A stretch of DNA of 64,000 nt from Hymenobacter lapidiphilus (GTDB lineage Bacteria; Bacteroidota; Bacteroidia; Cytophagales; Hymenobacteraceae), in contig NZ_QVLT01000008.1 of NCBI RefSeq assembly GCF_003417065.2, positions 62,001 to 126,000 on the forward strand, given 5' to 3'. Numbering within the stretch: position 1 is the first letter of the stretch; every line of letters starts with the position of its first letter. Below the pieces are notes generated by a model. It worked only from the letters and a program-made list of their open reading frames with translations. It was not told the origin of the DNA and did no database searches. A program made the translations under genes and the position numbers. Shown one piece after another: positions 1 to 8,948 of the stretch.

Positions 1-191
1 TGACGCTGCGCGACGCGCTGTTTCTGCTCGAAAACCGCGGCTTGCGGGTACGCACCAGCGGCTCGGGCCGGGTAACCAGCCAGTCGGTAGCCGCCGGCAC
101 GCCCGCTAAGCGCGGTACTACAGTAGTGTTGCAGTTGGAGCCGATTGGTATGCTGCCGCCGCCGCTGGCAGTGGTTACTACTGTGCCTTAA
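1..191 (+). CDS. ftsI: Penicillin-binding protein FtsI, C-terminal PASTA end (partial)
   Basis: Only the last 62 codons are present (reading frame begins at base 3, stop TAA at 189-191). They read as a PASTA-type repeat: a helix LRDALFLLENRGLRV followed by strands with the usual SQS-x-AAGT-x-x-KRGT pattern. PASTA domains sit at the C terminus of septal transpeptidases in this phylum, and the next gene is murE, the normal order ftsI-murE in dcw clusters. FtsI cross-links septal peptidoglycan in the periplasm. The catalytic domain lies outside the window, so the family call rests on the PASTA end plus synteny. Confidence 0.8.
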   Translation, partial: TLRDALFLLENRGLRVRTSGSGRVTSQSVAAGTPAKRGTTVVLQLEPIGMLPPPLAVVTTVP

Positions 192-210
192 TAATTGAAC
201 TGAGAAATGG

Positions 211-240
211 CGTAGAGACGCAAAATATTGCGTCTCTGCA
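211..240. repeat. Short perfect palindrome between ftsI and murE
   Basis: Arms AGAGACGCAA (214-223) and TTGCGTCTCT (228-237) are perfect with a 4-base AATA loop. There is no T tract, so it is probably a dispersed palindromic repeat rather than a strong terminator, and transcription may continue into murE. Confidence 0.6.
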
Positions 241-278
241 CCGTTCAATAGTACTGCGAAACACTGCGAGAAATCAAC

Positions 279-1745
279 TTGAAAAACCTGCAACTCCTCA
301 CCCAGAGCGTAACCGTGCTCGACCAGCGCGGGCCGACGGACGCTCCCGTTACCGCCCTCACGCTTGATTCGCGCCAGGCGGGGCCGGGAACCGTGTTTTT
401 TGCCCTGCGCGGCACGGCTGCCGACGGCCACCAGTTTATCCAGAAAGCAGTAGAAAGGGGCGCGACCGTGGTAGTGTGCGAGGAGCTGCCGGCCGAGCTG
501 AACCCGGCCACCAGCTACGTGCAAGTGGCCGATTCGGCGGAGGCCATGGCCCTGATGGCGGCCGAGTTTTACGGGCATCCGTCGCGGCAGCTGCAGCTGG
601 TGGGCATTACGGGCACCAACGGTAAAACCACCTGCGCCACCATGCTGCACAAGCTGTTCCGCGAGCTAGGCTACCACTGCGGGCTGCTGAGCACGGTGCA
701 GAACCAGATAAACGAGCAGGTGATTCCGAGCACCCACACCACGCCCGACGCCATCCGCCTGAACGAGCTGCTGGCCCAGATGCTGCGCGCCGGCTGCACC
801 CACGTATTTATAGAAGTCAGCTCGCACGCCGTGGTCCAGCACCGCGTTACGGGCCTGCACTTCGCGGGCGGCGTGTTCACCAACCTCAGCCACGACCACC
901 TCGACTACCACGGTACCTTCGACGCGTATCTGAAGGCCAAAAAGGGCTTTTTCGATATGCTGCCGAAGTCGGGCTTTGCCCTGAGCAACGCCGACGACAA
1001 GCGCGGGGCCGTGATGCTGCAGAACGTGGCCGGGCGCCGCGAGCTGTACTCGTTGCGCGGCCACGGTGAGTTTCGGGCGCGGCTGCTGGAAAACGCGGTG
1101 CACGGCCTCCACCTTGAAATTGAGGGCCGGGAGGTGCAGTTCCGGCTCATCGGCGTGTTCAACGCCTACAACCTGCTAGCCATTTACGGTACGGCGGTGC
1201 TGCTGGGTGAGGACCCCACCGAAGTGCTGACGGTGCTGTCAGGCCTGACCTCGGCGCCCGGCCGCTTCGAGCCGGTGGTATCGGAGAAAGCGCGCATCAC
1301 GGGTATCGTAGATTACGCCCACACGCCCGACGCGCTGGAAAACGTGCTCCAGACCTTGGCCGACATCCGCCAGCCCAGCCAGCAGATTATTACGATAGTG
1401 GGCTGCGGCGGCAACCGCGACGGAGCCAAGCGCCCCGAAATGGCCCGCCTCGCCGCCGTGCTGTCCGACCGCGCCGTGCTGACCTCCGACAACCCGCGCT
1501 TCGAAGACCCCAACGATATTCTCGCCCAGATGCAGACCGGCGTACCGGCCGCCGCGCTGGGTAAAGTCCTCACCATTGCCGACCGGCGCGAAGCCATCAA
1601 AACCGCCGTAGCCCTGGCCCAGCCCGGCGACATCGTGCTGGTAGCCGGCAAAGGCCACGAAACCTACCAGGAAATCAAAGGCATCAAAAACGACTTCGAC
1701 GATAAGCAGGTGCTGATAGAGCTGTTCGCGCTGCTGGGGAAGTGA
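279..1745 (+). CDS. murE: UDP-N-acetylmuramoyl-tripeptide synthetase MurE (meso-DAP adding)
   Basis: 488 residues, normal for MurE. It adds the third stem-peptide residue to UDP-MurNAc-L-Ala-D-Glu in the cytoplasm, using ATP. The Mur-ligase P-loop GTNGKT is at residues 112-117, the substrate motif STHTTPDA at 151-158, and DNPR at 404-407. DNPR is the signature for meso-diaminopimelate rather than lysine, so DAP-type peptidoglycan is expected. The start is TTG at 279; no ATG fits the N-terminal domain better. It is the second gene of the dcw cluster, after ftsI. A 41-bp-arm palindrome follows the stop and probably separates it from mraY. Confidence 0.97.
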   Translation: MKNLQLLTQSVTVLDQRGPTDAPVTALTLDSRQAGPGTVFFALRGTAADGHQFIQKAVERGATVVVCEELPAELNPATSYVQVADSAEAMALMAAEFYGHPSRQLQLVGITGTNGKTTCATMLHKLFRELGYHCGLLSTVQNQINEQVIPSTHTTPDAIRLNELLAQMLRAGCTHVFIEVSSHAVVQHRVTGLHFAGGVFTNLSHDHLDYHGTFDAYLKAKKGFFDMLPKSGFALSNADDKRGAVMLQNVAGRRELYSLRGHGEFRARLLENAVHGLHLEIEGREVQFRLIGVFNAYNLLAIYGTAVLLGEDPTEVLTVLSGLTSAPGRFEPVVSEKARITGIVDYAHTPDALENVLQTLADIRQPSQQIITIVGCGGNRDGAKRPEMARLAAVLSDRAVLTSDNPRFEDPNDILAQMQTGVPAAALGKVLTIADRREAIKTAVALAQPGDIVLVAGKGHETYQEIKGIKNDFDDKQVLIELFALLGK

Positions 1746-1766
1746 GTTTGGTAGTTGAGAAAGAAC

Positions 1767-1859
1767 GTCATGCAGAGCGCAGCGAAGCATCTCGCGTGCT
1801 GACGTTGAGTTACCATTCCAACGTCAGCACGCGAGATGCTTCGCTGCGCTCTGCATGAC
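1767..1859. repeat. Large perfect palindrome, GTCATGC/GCATGAC family
   Basis: Two perfect 41-bp inverted arms (1767-1807 and 1819-1859) around an 11-base loop. The outer ends read GTCATGC and GCATGAC, shared with palindromes near 4.7, 34.4, 40.0 and 41.4 kb. No coding content is seen. It lies between murE and mraY, so it could form a very stable hairpin in a through-going transcript. Confidence 0.85.
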
Positions 1860-1926
1860 AGGTTCTATTTCACCCTTCATCCTCCAAAAACTCCCCACTT
1901 ACTATTAATCACTAACCACTAAAATC

Positions 1927-1934
1927 TACCTTTG
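1927..1934 (+). promoter_or_regulatory. Bacteroidota -7 box upstream of mraY
   Basis: TACCTTTG fits the TAnnTTTG -7 consensus of this phylum and lies 32 bases before the mraY start. No clear TTG/TTTG -33 element is seen about 19 bases upstream, so it may be weak or activator dependent. Confidence 0.4.
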
Positions 1935-1965
1935 CGCTTCAACCCGCCCGCCGACCACCGCGCCC

Positions 1966-3186
1966 ATGCTGTACTACCTGTTCAATTACCTTTATAAGGT
2001 ACACCACATTCCGGGCACCGGCGTGATGCAGTACAGCTCGTTTCGGGCGGCGCTGGCCATCGTTTCGTCGCTGATTATTGCGCAGTACTTCGGCGCGCCG
2101 CTGATTCGGCTGCTGCAGCGCCAGCAGATTGGCGAAACCATTCGCGACCTGGGTCTGCAGGGGCAGGCCGAGAAAAAGGGCACCCCCACCATGGGCGGCC
2201 TCATTATTCTGCTGGCCATTCTGGTGCCGGTGCTGCTGTTTGCCAAGCTCGACAATATCTACATCATCCTCATGCTGCTCAGCACCGTTTGGCTGGGGTT
2301 GATTGGCTTCGTCGACGACTATATTAAGGTGGTGAAGAAGGACAAGGAGGGGCTGGCCGGGCGCTTCAAGATTCTGGGCCAGGTGGGCCTGGGCCTCACG
2401 GTGGGCTGGGTGCTATTCTTCAGCAACGACGTAACCGTGCGCCAGTATGTGCTGGCCGACGGTTCATTTTCGGCCGTAGATGCCAGCACAGTGTACCAGG
2501 ACGTGAAGCTGATGATTACCACGGTGCCGTTCATCAAGAACAACGAGCTTAACTATGGCGACCTGTTTGCCACGGCCGGCGACTTTTTCAACGAGTACTA
2601 CGCCTTCTTCTACATTCCCATCGTCATCCTCATCATCACCGCCGTCAGCAATGGGGCCAACCTCACCGACGGCCTCGACGGGCTGGCGGCGGGCACCTCG
2701 GCCATTATTGGTACCACGCTGGCCGTTTTTGCCTTCGTGAGCGGCAACGCCCTGCTGGCCGACTACCTCGATGTCATGTTCATTCCGAATTCGGGCGAGC
2801 TGGTCATCTTCTGTGCCGCTTTCGTGGGGGCTTGCGTGGGCTTTCTGTGGTACAATAGCTACCCGGCCCAGGTGTTTATGGGCGACACCGGCTCGCTGGC
2901 CATCGGCGGTATCATTGCCGTGCTGGCCCTCATCGTGCGTAAGGAGCTGCTGATTCCGGTACTCTGCGGGGTGTTTCTGATTGAAAGCCTCTCGGTGATG
3001 GCGCAGGTGAGCTACTTCAAATACACCCGTCGCAAATACGGCGAGGGCCGGCGGCTGCTCCGTATGTCGCCCTTGCACCACCACTACCAGAAGCTTGGTT
3101 ATCACGAGTCCAAAATAGTGTCGCGCTTCTGGATTGTGAGCATCATGCTGGCCGTATTGACTTTGGTTACCTTGAAGCTCCGCTAA
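1966..3186 (+). CDS. mraY: Phospho-N-acetylmuramoyl-pentapeptide-transferase MraY
   Basis: 406 residues, polytopic inner-membrane enzyme that moves phospho-MurNAc-pentapeptide from UDP to undecaprenyl phosphate, forming lipid I. Diagnostic motifs are KKGTPTMGG (about residues 70-78), FVDDYIKV in the second cytoplasmic loop, and [13 protein letters not shown], which holds the metal-binding aspartate, plus a C-terminal [12 protein letters not shown]. It is about 40 residues longer than the E. coli enzyme; the extra length is an insertion near residues 165-205, common in Bacteroidota MraY. It sits between murE and murD; murF is absent from this cluster segment. Confidence 0.97.
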   Translation: MLYYLFNYLYKVHHIPGTGVMQYSSFRAALAIVSSLIIAQYFGAPLIRLLQRQQIGETIRDLGLQGQAEKKGTPTMGGLIILLAILVPVLLFAKLDNIYIILMLLSTVWLGLIGFVDDYIKVVKKDKEGLAGRFKILGQVGLGLTVGWVLFFSNDVTVRQYVLADGSFSAVDASTVYQDVKLMITTVPFIKNNELNYGDLFATAGDFFNEYYAFFYIPIVILIITAVSNGANLTDGLDGLAAGTSAIIGTTLAVFAFVSGNALLADYLDVMFIPNSGELVIFCAAFVGACVGFLWYNSYPAQVFMGDTGSLAIGGIIAVLALIVRKELLIPVLCGVFLIESLSVMAQVSYFKYTRRKYGEGRRLLRMSPLHHHYQKLGYHESKIVSRFWIVSIMLAVLTLVTLKLR

Positions 3187-3278
3187 CAATTTTTCACGCA
3201 GGGTCTCGCAGTGGCTGACGCAGTGTCGCGCAGTGAACGACCACCGCGAGATCCTGCGTGAACCCCAAAAGAACAACT

Positions 3279-4643
3279 ATGCACTACGTAATTCTGGGAG
3301 CCGGCGAGAGTGGGGTAGGGGCGGCGCTGCTGGCCCAGGCCAAGGGCCACACCGTTTTCGTGTCCGACCAAAGCCCTATTCAGCCCAAATACCAGGCGAA
3401 GCTGCGCAACGCCAATATCCGGTTCGAGGAAGGCGGGCACACGCTGGCCGAAATCCTGACGGCCGATGAGGTGGTGAAAAGCCCTGGCATCCCGGAAAAA
3501 GCGGCCGTTATTCAGGAGCTGCGCAAAAAGGGTACGCCTATTATTTCCGAAATTGAGCTGGCCGGGCGCTACACCCGGGCCCGGTGCATCGCCATTACGG
3601 GCACCAACGGCAAAACCACCACCACGCTGCTCACCTACCACTTGCTGAAGGAAAGCGGCCTGAACGTGGGGCTGGCCGGTAACGTAGGCTACTCGCTGGC
3701 CGAGCAGGTTATTGCCGATGCGCACGACTACTACGTGCTGGAATTGAGCTCTTTCCAGCTCGATGATACCTACGACTTTCAGCCCTGGGTGGCGGTGCTG
3801 CTCAACATCACCCCCGACCACCTCGACCGCTACGACTACTCGCTCGAACAGTACGCCAAGGCCAAGCTGCGCATCACCCAAAACCAGGACAGCAGCAATT
3901 TCTTCATCTACAACGCCGACGACGAAACCATCCAGCGCTACTACCCCGGCGCGCTGCGGCCGGTGCGCCAGCTGCCCTTCAGCCTGCACCACCGCCCCGA
4001 TTTCCACCTGGCCGGCTACTACACCGAAGAAGACGAGGTACGCGTGGATTTGCTGCCCGGTTTCTATAGCAAAACTGAGGCAATCAGCACCGCTGCGTCG
4101 CCGCTCATCGGCCAGCACAACCGCCAGAACGCGCTGGCCGCCATTCTGTGCGCCCGCCTGGCCGGCCTGGAAGCCCCGCAGATTGAGGCCGCTCTGGCCT
4201 CGTTCCGCAACGCTGACCACCGCCTGCAGTTGGTGGGTGAGCACAACGGCGTGCGCTTCATCAACGACAGCAAGGCCACCAACGTGGAGGCTGCCTGGTA
4301 CGCCCTCGACGGCATCAGGGTCCCGATTGTGTGGATTGCGGGCGGCACTGACAAGGGCAACGACTACAGCAGTCTGCAGCCGCTGGCCGAAAGCCGCGTA
4401 AAAGCGCTAATTTGCCTGGGGCTCGACAACGAAAAGCTCCGCGCCAGCTTCGGCAGCGTGGTGCCGCACCTCGAAGAAACCCAAAGCATGGCCGCCGCCG
4501 TGCAGCGGGCCGCCGCCCTCGCCGCCCCCGGCGACGTGGTGCTGCTCTCGCCCGCCTGCGCGTCGTTCGACCTGTTTCAGAACTACGAGGACCGCGGACG
4601 GCAGTTTGCTGCCGCCGTGGCCGCGCTGGAGGCTGAAGTGTAG
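3279..4643 (+). CDS. murD: UDP-N-acetylmuramoyl-L-alanine--D-glutamate ligase MurD
   Basis: 454 residues. Cytoplasmic ligase adding D-glutamate to UDP-MurNAc-L-Ala with ATP. The start at ATG 3279 gives MHYVILGAGESGVG, the expected N-terminal nucleotide-fold motif; an in-frame GTG at 3258 would add seven unconserved residues. P-loop GTNGKT is at 108-113, followed by LELSSFQL and NITPDHLDRY; the C-terminal domain has FINDSKATN and LLSPACASFD, both typical of MurD. Fourth gene of the dcw cluster, 92 bases after mraY. Confidence 0.97.
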   Translation: MHYVILGAGESGVGAALLAQAKGHTVFVSDQSPIQPKYQAKLRNANIRFEEGGHTLAEILTADEVVKSPGIPEKAAVIQELRKKGTPIISEIELAGRYTRARCIAITGTNGKTTTTLLTYHLLKESGLNVGLAGNVGYSLAEQVIADAHDYYVLELSSFQLDDTYDFQPWVAVLLNITPDHLDRYDYSLEQYAKAKLRITQNQDSSNFFIYNADDETIQRYYPGALRPVRQLPFSLHHRPDFHLAGYYTEEDEVRVDLLPGFYSKTEAISTAASPLIGQHNRQNALAAILCARLAGLEAPQIEAALASFRNADHRLQLVGEHNGVRFINDSKATNVEAAWYALDGIRVPIVWIAGGTDKGNDYSSLQPLAESRVKALICLGLDNEKLRASFGSVVPHLEETQSMAAAVQRAAALAAPGDVVLLSPACASFDLFQNYEDRGRQFAAAVAALEAEV

Positions 4644-4656
4644 ATGTCGTAAAAGA

Positions 4657-4803
4657 ACGTCGTGCTTCATCTGGCGTCCGCTTGCCGAAGCAGTTCTACC
4701 GCTTCGTTGCAGTAGTAATCCAACGGCATATTTACCGGTGCGGTAGAGATGCTTCGACTACAACTTGCGCCTTCGCAGACGACAGATGCAGCATGACACG
4801 TTC
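4657..4803. repeat. Degenerate palindromic repeat between murD and ftsW
   Basis: The ends GAACGTCGTGCTTCATCTG and the reverse complement of CAGATGCAGCATGACACGTTC face each other imperfectly across about 145 bases. The left end also matches, in reverse complement, the GCGGACGCCAGATGAAG core found near 40.06 kb. It looks like an eroded member of the GTCATGC family. No gene is visible in the murD-ftsW gap. Confidence 0.55.
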
Positions 4804-4859
4804 GTGTTCCTATTCGAACATAAAAAATTAGTGCAATCACCTCTAATCAACAAAAATTA

Positions 4860-6032
4860 GTGATTAATAACTGGCTTCGGAAAAACCTCAAGGGCGACCC
4901 TATTCTGTGGGGTATCGTGCTGCTGTTTTCGCTGATTTCCATTGCCGTGGTGTATTCGGCGACGGGCACGCTGGCCTACAAGAGCCGCGGCGGCAACACC
5001 GAGTACTTCCTCTTCAAGCACACCAGCCTGATTTTTGTGGGCCTGCTGTTTATGTGGCTGGCACACCGCATCGACTACCGCCACTACTCGCGCCTCTCGC
5101 TGTATGCGCTGCTGGCCTCGGTGCCGCTGCTCATCTTCACCTTCGTGATGGGCTCGACGCTCAACGAGGCCTCGCGCTGGCTCACCATCCCGGTCATCAA
5201 CCAGACCTTCCAGCCCTCCGACCTGGCCAAGCTGGCCCTCATTACGCACCTGGCCTCCATGCTCAGCCGCCGCCAGCAAAACGTGGGCGACTTCAAAACC
5301 ACGCTGCTGCCGGTAATGCTGTGGGTGGGCGTCATCTGTGGGCTTATTATTCTGTCGAATGCCTCCACAGCGCTGCTGCTGTTCGCCACCTGCCTGCTGC
5401 TGATGTTTATTGGGCGCGTGCCACTCAAGCAGATGGCTGTGATGGTAGTGATTGGCGTTGTGATTGGCGGCGTGGGCCTGGTGGCGGGGCAGCGCTGGAA
5501 AACGGTGCAGTCGCGCATTGAGAGCTTCACCGACAAGAGCAAGCCGGTGCCGTTTCAGCTGGAGCACGCCTACATTGCCGAGGCCACCGGCGGCCTGTTC
5601 GGCAAGGGGCCCGGCAAAAGCACCGAGCGCAACATCATGCCCCACCCATATTCCGACTTCATCTACGCCATCATTATCGAAGAATACGGCCTGTTTGGGG
5701 GCGTAATAGTGCTGTTCCTATATCTGGCCTTTCTCTATCGAGGGCTGAAAACGGTGATGAATAGTTACGGGGCCTTCGGGGGGCTGCTTTCAGCGGGCCT
5801 TACCTTTAGCTTGGTCCTGCAGGCGATGGTGAACATGGGCGTGGCCGTGGGCCTGGGCCCGATTACCGGCCTGCCGCTGCCGCTACTGAGCATGGGCGGT
5901 ACCTCGCTTATCTTCACTGGCATCAGCATTGGCATTATTCTGGCCGTCAGCCGGGGCGAGCGGGAAATCCGCCCCATGACCGACCAGCCCGCCGATACGG
6001 CCCGCATCCCGAAAGTATCGGTCAGCTATTAG
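4860..6032 (+). CDS. ftsW: Septal peptidoglycan polymerase FtsW (SEDS family)
   Basis: 390 residues with about ten membrane segments. SEDS glycosyltransferases polymerise lipid II at the septum with FtsI. Visible signatures are NEASRWL (102-108), QPSDLAKLALI just after it, and the loop GKGPGKSTERNIMPHPYSDF followed by IIIEEYG, then GLPLPLLSMGGTSL near the C terminus. The start is GTG at 4860, giving MINNWLRKNLKGD. It lies between murD and murG, the standard order, which favours FtsW over the elongation paralogue RodA. Confidence 0.95.
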   Translation: MINNWLRKNLKGDPILWGIVLLFSLISIAVVYSATGTLAYKSRGGNTEYFLFKHTSLIFVGLLFMWLAHRIDYRHYSRLSLYALLASVPLLIFTFVMGSTLNEASRWLTIPVINQTFQPSDLAKLALITHLASMLSRRQQNVGDFKTTLLPVMLWVGVICGLIILSNASTALLLFATCLLLMFIGRVPLKQMAVMVVIGVVIGGVGLVAGQRWKTVQSRIESFTDKSKPVPFQLEHAYIAEATGGLFGKGPGKSTERNIMPHPYSDFIYAIIIEEYGLFGGVIVLFLYLAFLYRGLKTVMNSYGAFGGLLSAGLTFSLVLQAMVNMGVAVGLGPITGLPLPLLSMGGTSLIFTGISIGIILAVSRGEREIRPMTDQPADTARIPKVSVSY

Positions 6033-6115
6033 CCGATAATTATGAGCTGTTAGCTCTCGTCCATAATGCAGTTGGCGGTCAAAAGCTAACAGCTCTCAGC
6101 TAAAAGCTCAAAACC
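6033..6115. repeat. AGCTAACAGCT-type short repeats before murG
   Basis: The 83-base ftsW-murG gap holds GAGCTGTTAGCTCT and, in inverted orientation, AAAAGCTAACAGCTCTCAGC. The same AGCTAACAGCTAAAA words occur inside murC near 8250. This appears to be a dispersed low-complexity repeat family. Confidence 0.5.
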
Positions 6116-7210
6116 ATGAAACTCATCATCAGCGGCGGCGGCACCGGGGGGCACATTTTTCCGGCCGTGGCCATTGCCAACGAAGTGCGCCGCCGGTTTC
6201 CCGCCGCTGAAATTCTGTTTGTGGGCGCCAATGGGCGCATGGAGATGACGCGGGTGCCCGAGGCCGGCTACGAAATTATCGGCCTCGATATTGCCGGCCT
6301 GCAGCGCAGCCTGACACCCAAAAACCTGCTGTTCCCGATTAAGGTAATGCGGGCCGTGCGCAAGGCGGGCAAAATCATCGAGAAATTCCGGCCCGATGCC
6401 GTAGTGGGCGTAGGCGGCTACGCCTCGGCCCCGGTGCTGCTGGCGGCCACCTCGCGAGGCATTCCGGCCCTTATTCAGGAGCAGAACTCCTACGCCGGCC
6501 TTGTAAACAAGCTGCTGGCCAAGCGGGTGCAGCGCATCTGCGTGGCTTACGAGGGCATGGACAAGTTCTTCCCCAACGACCGGCTGACGCTGACCGGCAA
6601 CCCCGTCCGCACCGAAATTACCGCCGGCCAGCGCGCCGAAGCCCTGGCTTTCTTCGGGGTCGATGCCGCCCGTCCGGTGCTGCTCGTTATCGGGGGCAGC
6701 TTGGGGGCGCGCACGCTCAACCAGGCCACCGCCGCTGCCCTGTCCCGTCTGCAGGAGGCCGGCGTACAGCTGCTCTGGCAAACCGGTAAGCTCTACTTCC
6801 CCGAAGCCGAAAAGCAGGCCGCACCGTTTGCCGCCGCCGGTTTGCAGGCCCTGGAATTCATCCGTCGCATGGACCTGGCCTACGCCGCCGCCGACGTAGT
6901 GGTGAGCCGGGCCGGAGCCCTGTCGGTGTCGGAGCTGTGCCTGACGGGCAAGCCCAGCATCCTGGTGCCCTCGCCCAATGTGGCCGAAGACCACCAGACC
7001 AAGAACGCCCTGGCCCTCACTACCAAGGATGCGGCCCTGCTCGTGCGCGACGCCGATGCCGCCGCCACGCTCTACGACGAAGCGTTGGCGCTGCTCCGGA
7101 ACCCAACGCGACAGCAGCAGCTGGCCACCAATATCCGGCAGCTGGCCCGCCCCCAGGCCACGGCCACGATTGTGGATGAACTGCTGAAACTGATTCCGAA
7201 CGCGGGGTGA
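6116..7210 (+). CDS. murG: UDP-GlcNAc:lipid I N-acetylglucosaminyltransferase MurG
   Basis: 364 residues, usual length. Peripheral inner-membrane GT28 enzyme converting lipid I to lipid II. The glycine-rich N-terminal motif SGGGTGGHIFPAVAIA is at residues 5-20, the second G-loop is VVGVGGYASAP, the C-terminal domain has LLVIGGSLGARTLNQ, and the donor-binding segment reads VVSRAGALSVSELCL followed by PSPNVAEDHQTKNA. Sixth gene of the dcw cluster. Confidence 0.97.
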   Translation: MKLIISGGGTGGHIFPAVAIANEVRRRFPAAEILFVGANGRMEMTRVPEAGYEIIGLDIAGLQRSLTPKNLLFPIKVMRAVRKAGKIIEKFRPDAVVGVGGYASAPVLLAATSRGIPALIQEQNSYAGLVNKLLAKRVQRICVAYEGMDKFFPNDRLTLTGNPVRTEITAGQRAEALAFFGVDAARPVLLVIGGSLGARTLNQATAAALSRLQEAGVQLLWQTGKLYFPEAEKQAAPFAAAGLQALEFIRRMDLAYAAADVVVSRAGALSVSELCLTGKPSILVPSPNVAEDHQTKNALALTTKDAALLVRDADAAATLYDEALALLRNPTRQQQLATNIRQLARPQATATIVDELLKLIPNAG

Positions 7211-7217
7211 GAAATAC

Positions 7218-7310
7218 GGCCGTAGGGGTGGGGCTTGCCCCCACCCGCCGTTAAACGACTGTTCCACCTGTACCCAACGGCGGGCGGGGGCAAGCCCCGC
7301 CCCTACGGCC
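7218..7310. repeat. GC-rich 35-bp-arm palindrome between murG and murC
   Basis: Arms 7218-7252 and 7276-7310 pair with two mismatches in 35 bases; outer end GGCCGTAGGGG, inner GGGGCTTGCCCCC. It fills nearly the whole murG-murC gap and is unrelated to the GTCATGC family. An upstream in-frame start for murC would lie inside it, which argues against that start. Confidence 0.8.
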
Positions 7311-7336
7311 ACCATCCAAGCTCTTCACCCCTTAAA

Positions 7337-8851
7337 ATGAAATCCAACGTCTTCTTCCTTGGTATCGGTGGCATCGGCATGTCGGCGCTGGCACGCTGGT
7401 TCCGGGCCAACGGGCACGTGGTAAGCGGCTACGACAAAACCCGCACGCCCCTGACCGATGCCCTGACGGCCGAGGGTATCACGATTCACTATGACGACGC
7501 GGTGGAAAGTATTCCGGTGGCCGTGCGCGAAAACCCCGCCGACACGCTGGTCGTGCTCACGCCTGCCATTCCGAAGGACCATCGCGAATGGGCCTGGCTG
7601 CGTGAATGGGGCTACGACATCCGCAAGCGCAGCCAGGTGCTGGGCGTGCTCACCGCCGGCCGGCCCACCATTGCGGTGGCCGGCACCCACGGCAAAACCA
7701 CCACCAGCAGCATGGTGGCGCACCTGCTGCATCATGCCGGTGTGCCGTGCGCCGCGTTTCTGGGTGGTATCAGCGTAAACCTAGGCTCGAACCTGCTGCT
7801 GCCGGAATCAATTAAAAATTTGAGTGTAGAAAGTGATAATCAGGCGGCAGAAACGAGTAATGAAACAGCAACTGAAAATATTCCCGTCGTAGTTGAAGCG
7901 GATGAGTATGACCGGAGCTTTCTGACGCTGTTTCCAACGGTGGCCATCGTGACGAGTACCGATGCCGACCACCTCGATATTTACGGGGATGCCGAAACGC
8001 TGCTGGAGTCGTTCCGGCAGTTTGTGGGGCAGATTCAGCCGGGCGGCACGCTAATCATCAACCACACCGCCGATGCCAGCGTGGCCGCCGCCGCGCCGGC
8101 CGGGGTGCGGGTGCTGCGCTACGGCCTCTCGCCCGAACAGGGGCCGGAGCTGTATGCCACCAATATTACCGCCGAGGGTCACTTGTTCCGCTTCGATATG
8201 CATGGGCCAACCGGGCCGGCCACGTTGAACGAGCCAGAGCGGACGAAGCTAACAGCTAAAATAGAAGGGCTGGAGTTGGCCGTGCCGGGTTTTCATAACG
8301 TGGAGAACATGCTGGCCGCCGCCTGCGTGGCCCGCCTATATGGCCTCAGCGACGAGCAGCTGCGCGCCGCCGTGGCCGCTTACCGGGGCGTAAAGCGCCG
8401 TTTTGAGTTCATCGTGACGGCCGGCACGCCTGAGCAACCCAAGGTGTACGTGGACGATTACGCCCACCATCCGCGCGAAATCGAGGCCTTTCTGCAGTCG
8501 TTGCGGGCCCTGTATCCGGGGCGGCGGCTGCGGGTGGTTTTTCAGCCCCACCTCTACAGCCGCACCCGCGATTTTGCCCCCGGATTCGCTGAGAGTCTGA
8601 GCCTTGCCGACGAAGTGGTGCTACTCGACATCTACCCGGCCCGCGAGCAGCCGCTGCCGGGCGTCACGTCGGAGTTGATATTGTCCCAAATCACGGCGCC
8701 GGTAAAATCTCTCCAAACCAAGGCCGAAATTTTGCAGAATGCCGAAACCAATCCGAATTTTGACGTATTAGCCACCGTAGGCGCCGGCGACATCGACCAG
8801 TTAGTGCCTCAATTAAAGAATATTTTGAATATTCGCTGGCTGAATGGCTGA
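7337..8851 (+). CDS. murC: UDP-N-acetylmuramate--L-alanine ligase MurC
   Basis: 504 residues. Cytoplasmic ligase adding L-alanine to UDP-MurNAc with ATP. Start ATG 7337 gives MKSNVFFLGIGGIGMSALARW, the canonical MurC N terminus; the frame is open to 7235 but that part overlaps a palindrome. The P-loop AGTHGKTTTSSMVAHLL and the motif VVEADEYDRSFL are present, as is VYVDDYAHHPREIEAFL in the C-terminal domain. Two segments look inserted: about 25 Ser/Glu/Asn-rich residues just before VVVEADEY, encoded by AT-rich DNA containing CAATTAAAAATT, and a stretch encoded by GAAGCTAACAGCTAAAAT. Both resemble local intergenic repeats. Confidence 0.96.
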   Translation: MKSNVFFLGIGGIGMSALARWFRANGHVVSGYDKTRTPLTDALTAEGITIHYDDAVESIPVAVRENPADTLVVLTPAIPKDHREWAWLREWGYDIRKRSQVLGVLTAGRPTIAVAGTHGKTTTSSMVAHLLHHAGVPCAAFLGGISVNLGSNLLLPESIKNLSVESDNQAAETSNETATENIPVVVEADEYDRSFLTLFPTVAIVTSTDADHLDIYGDAETLLESFRQFVGQIQPGGTLIINHTADASVAAAAPAGVRVLRYGLSPEQGPELYATNITAEGHLFRFDMHGPTGPATLNEPERTKLTAKIEGLELAVPGFHNVENMLAAACVARLYGLSDEQLRAAVAAYRGVKRRFEFIVTAGTPEQPKVYVDDYAHHPREIEAFLQSLRALYPGRRLRVVFQPHLYSRTRDFAPGFAESLSLADEVVLLDIYPAREQPLPGVTSELILSQITAPVKSLQTKAEILQNAETNPNFDVLATVGAGDIDQLVPQLKNILNIRWLNG

Positions 8852-8948
8852 GCTGCCCGGCCGGCCGTGTGCTGGCAACCAGGAACCGCTCCTATAGCAA
8901 GACCACCACGTCATTCATTTTTCTTTTGACCCCAGTACCAAACCTCGA

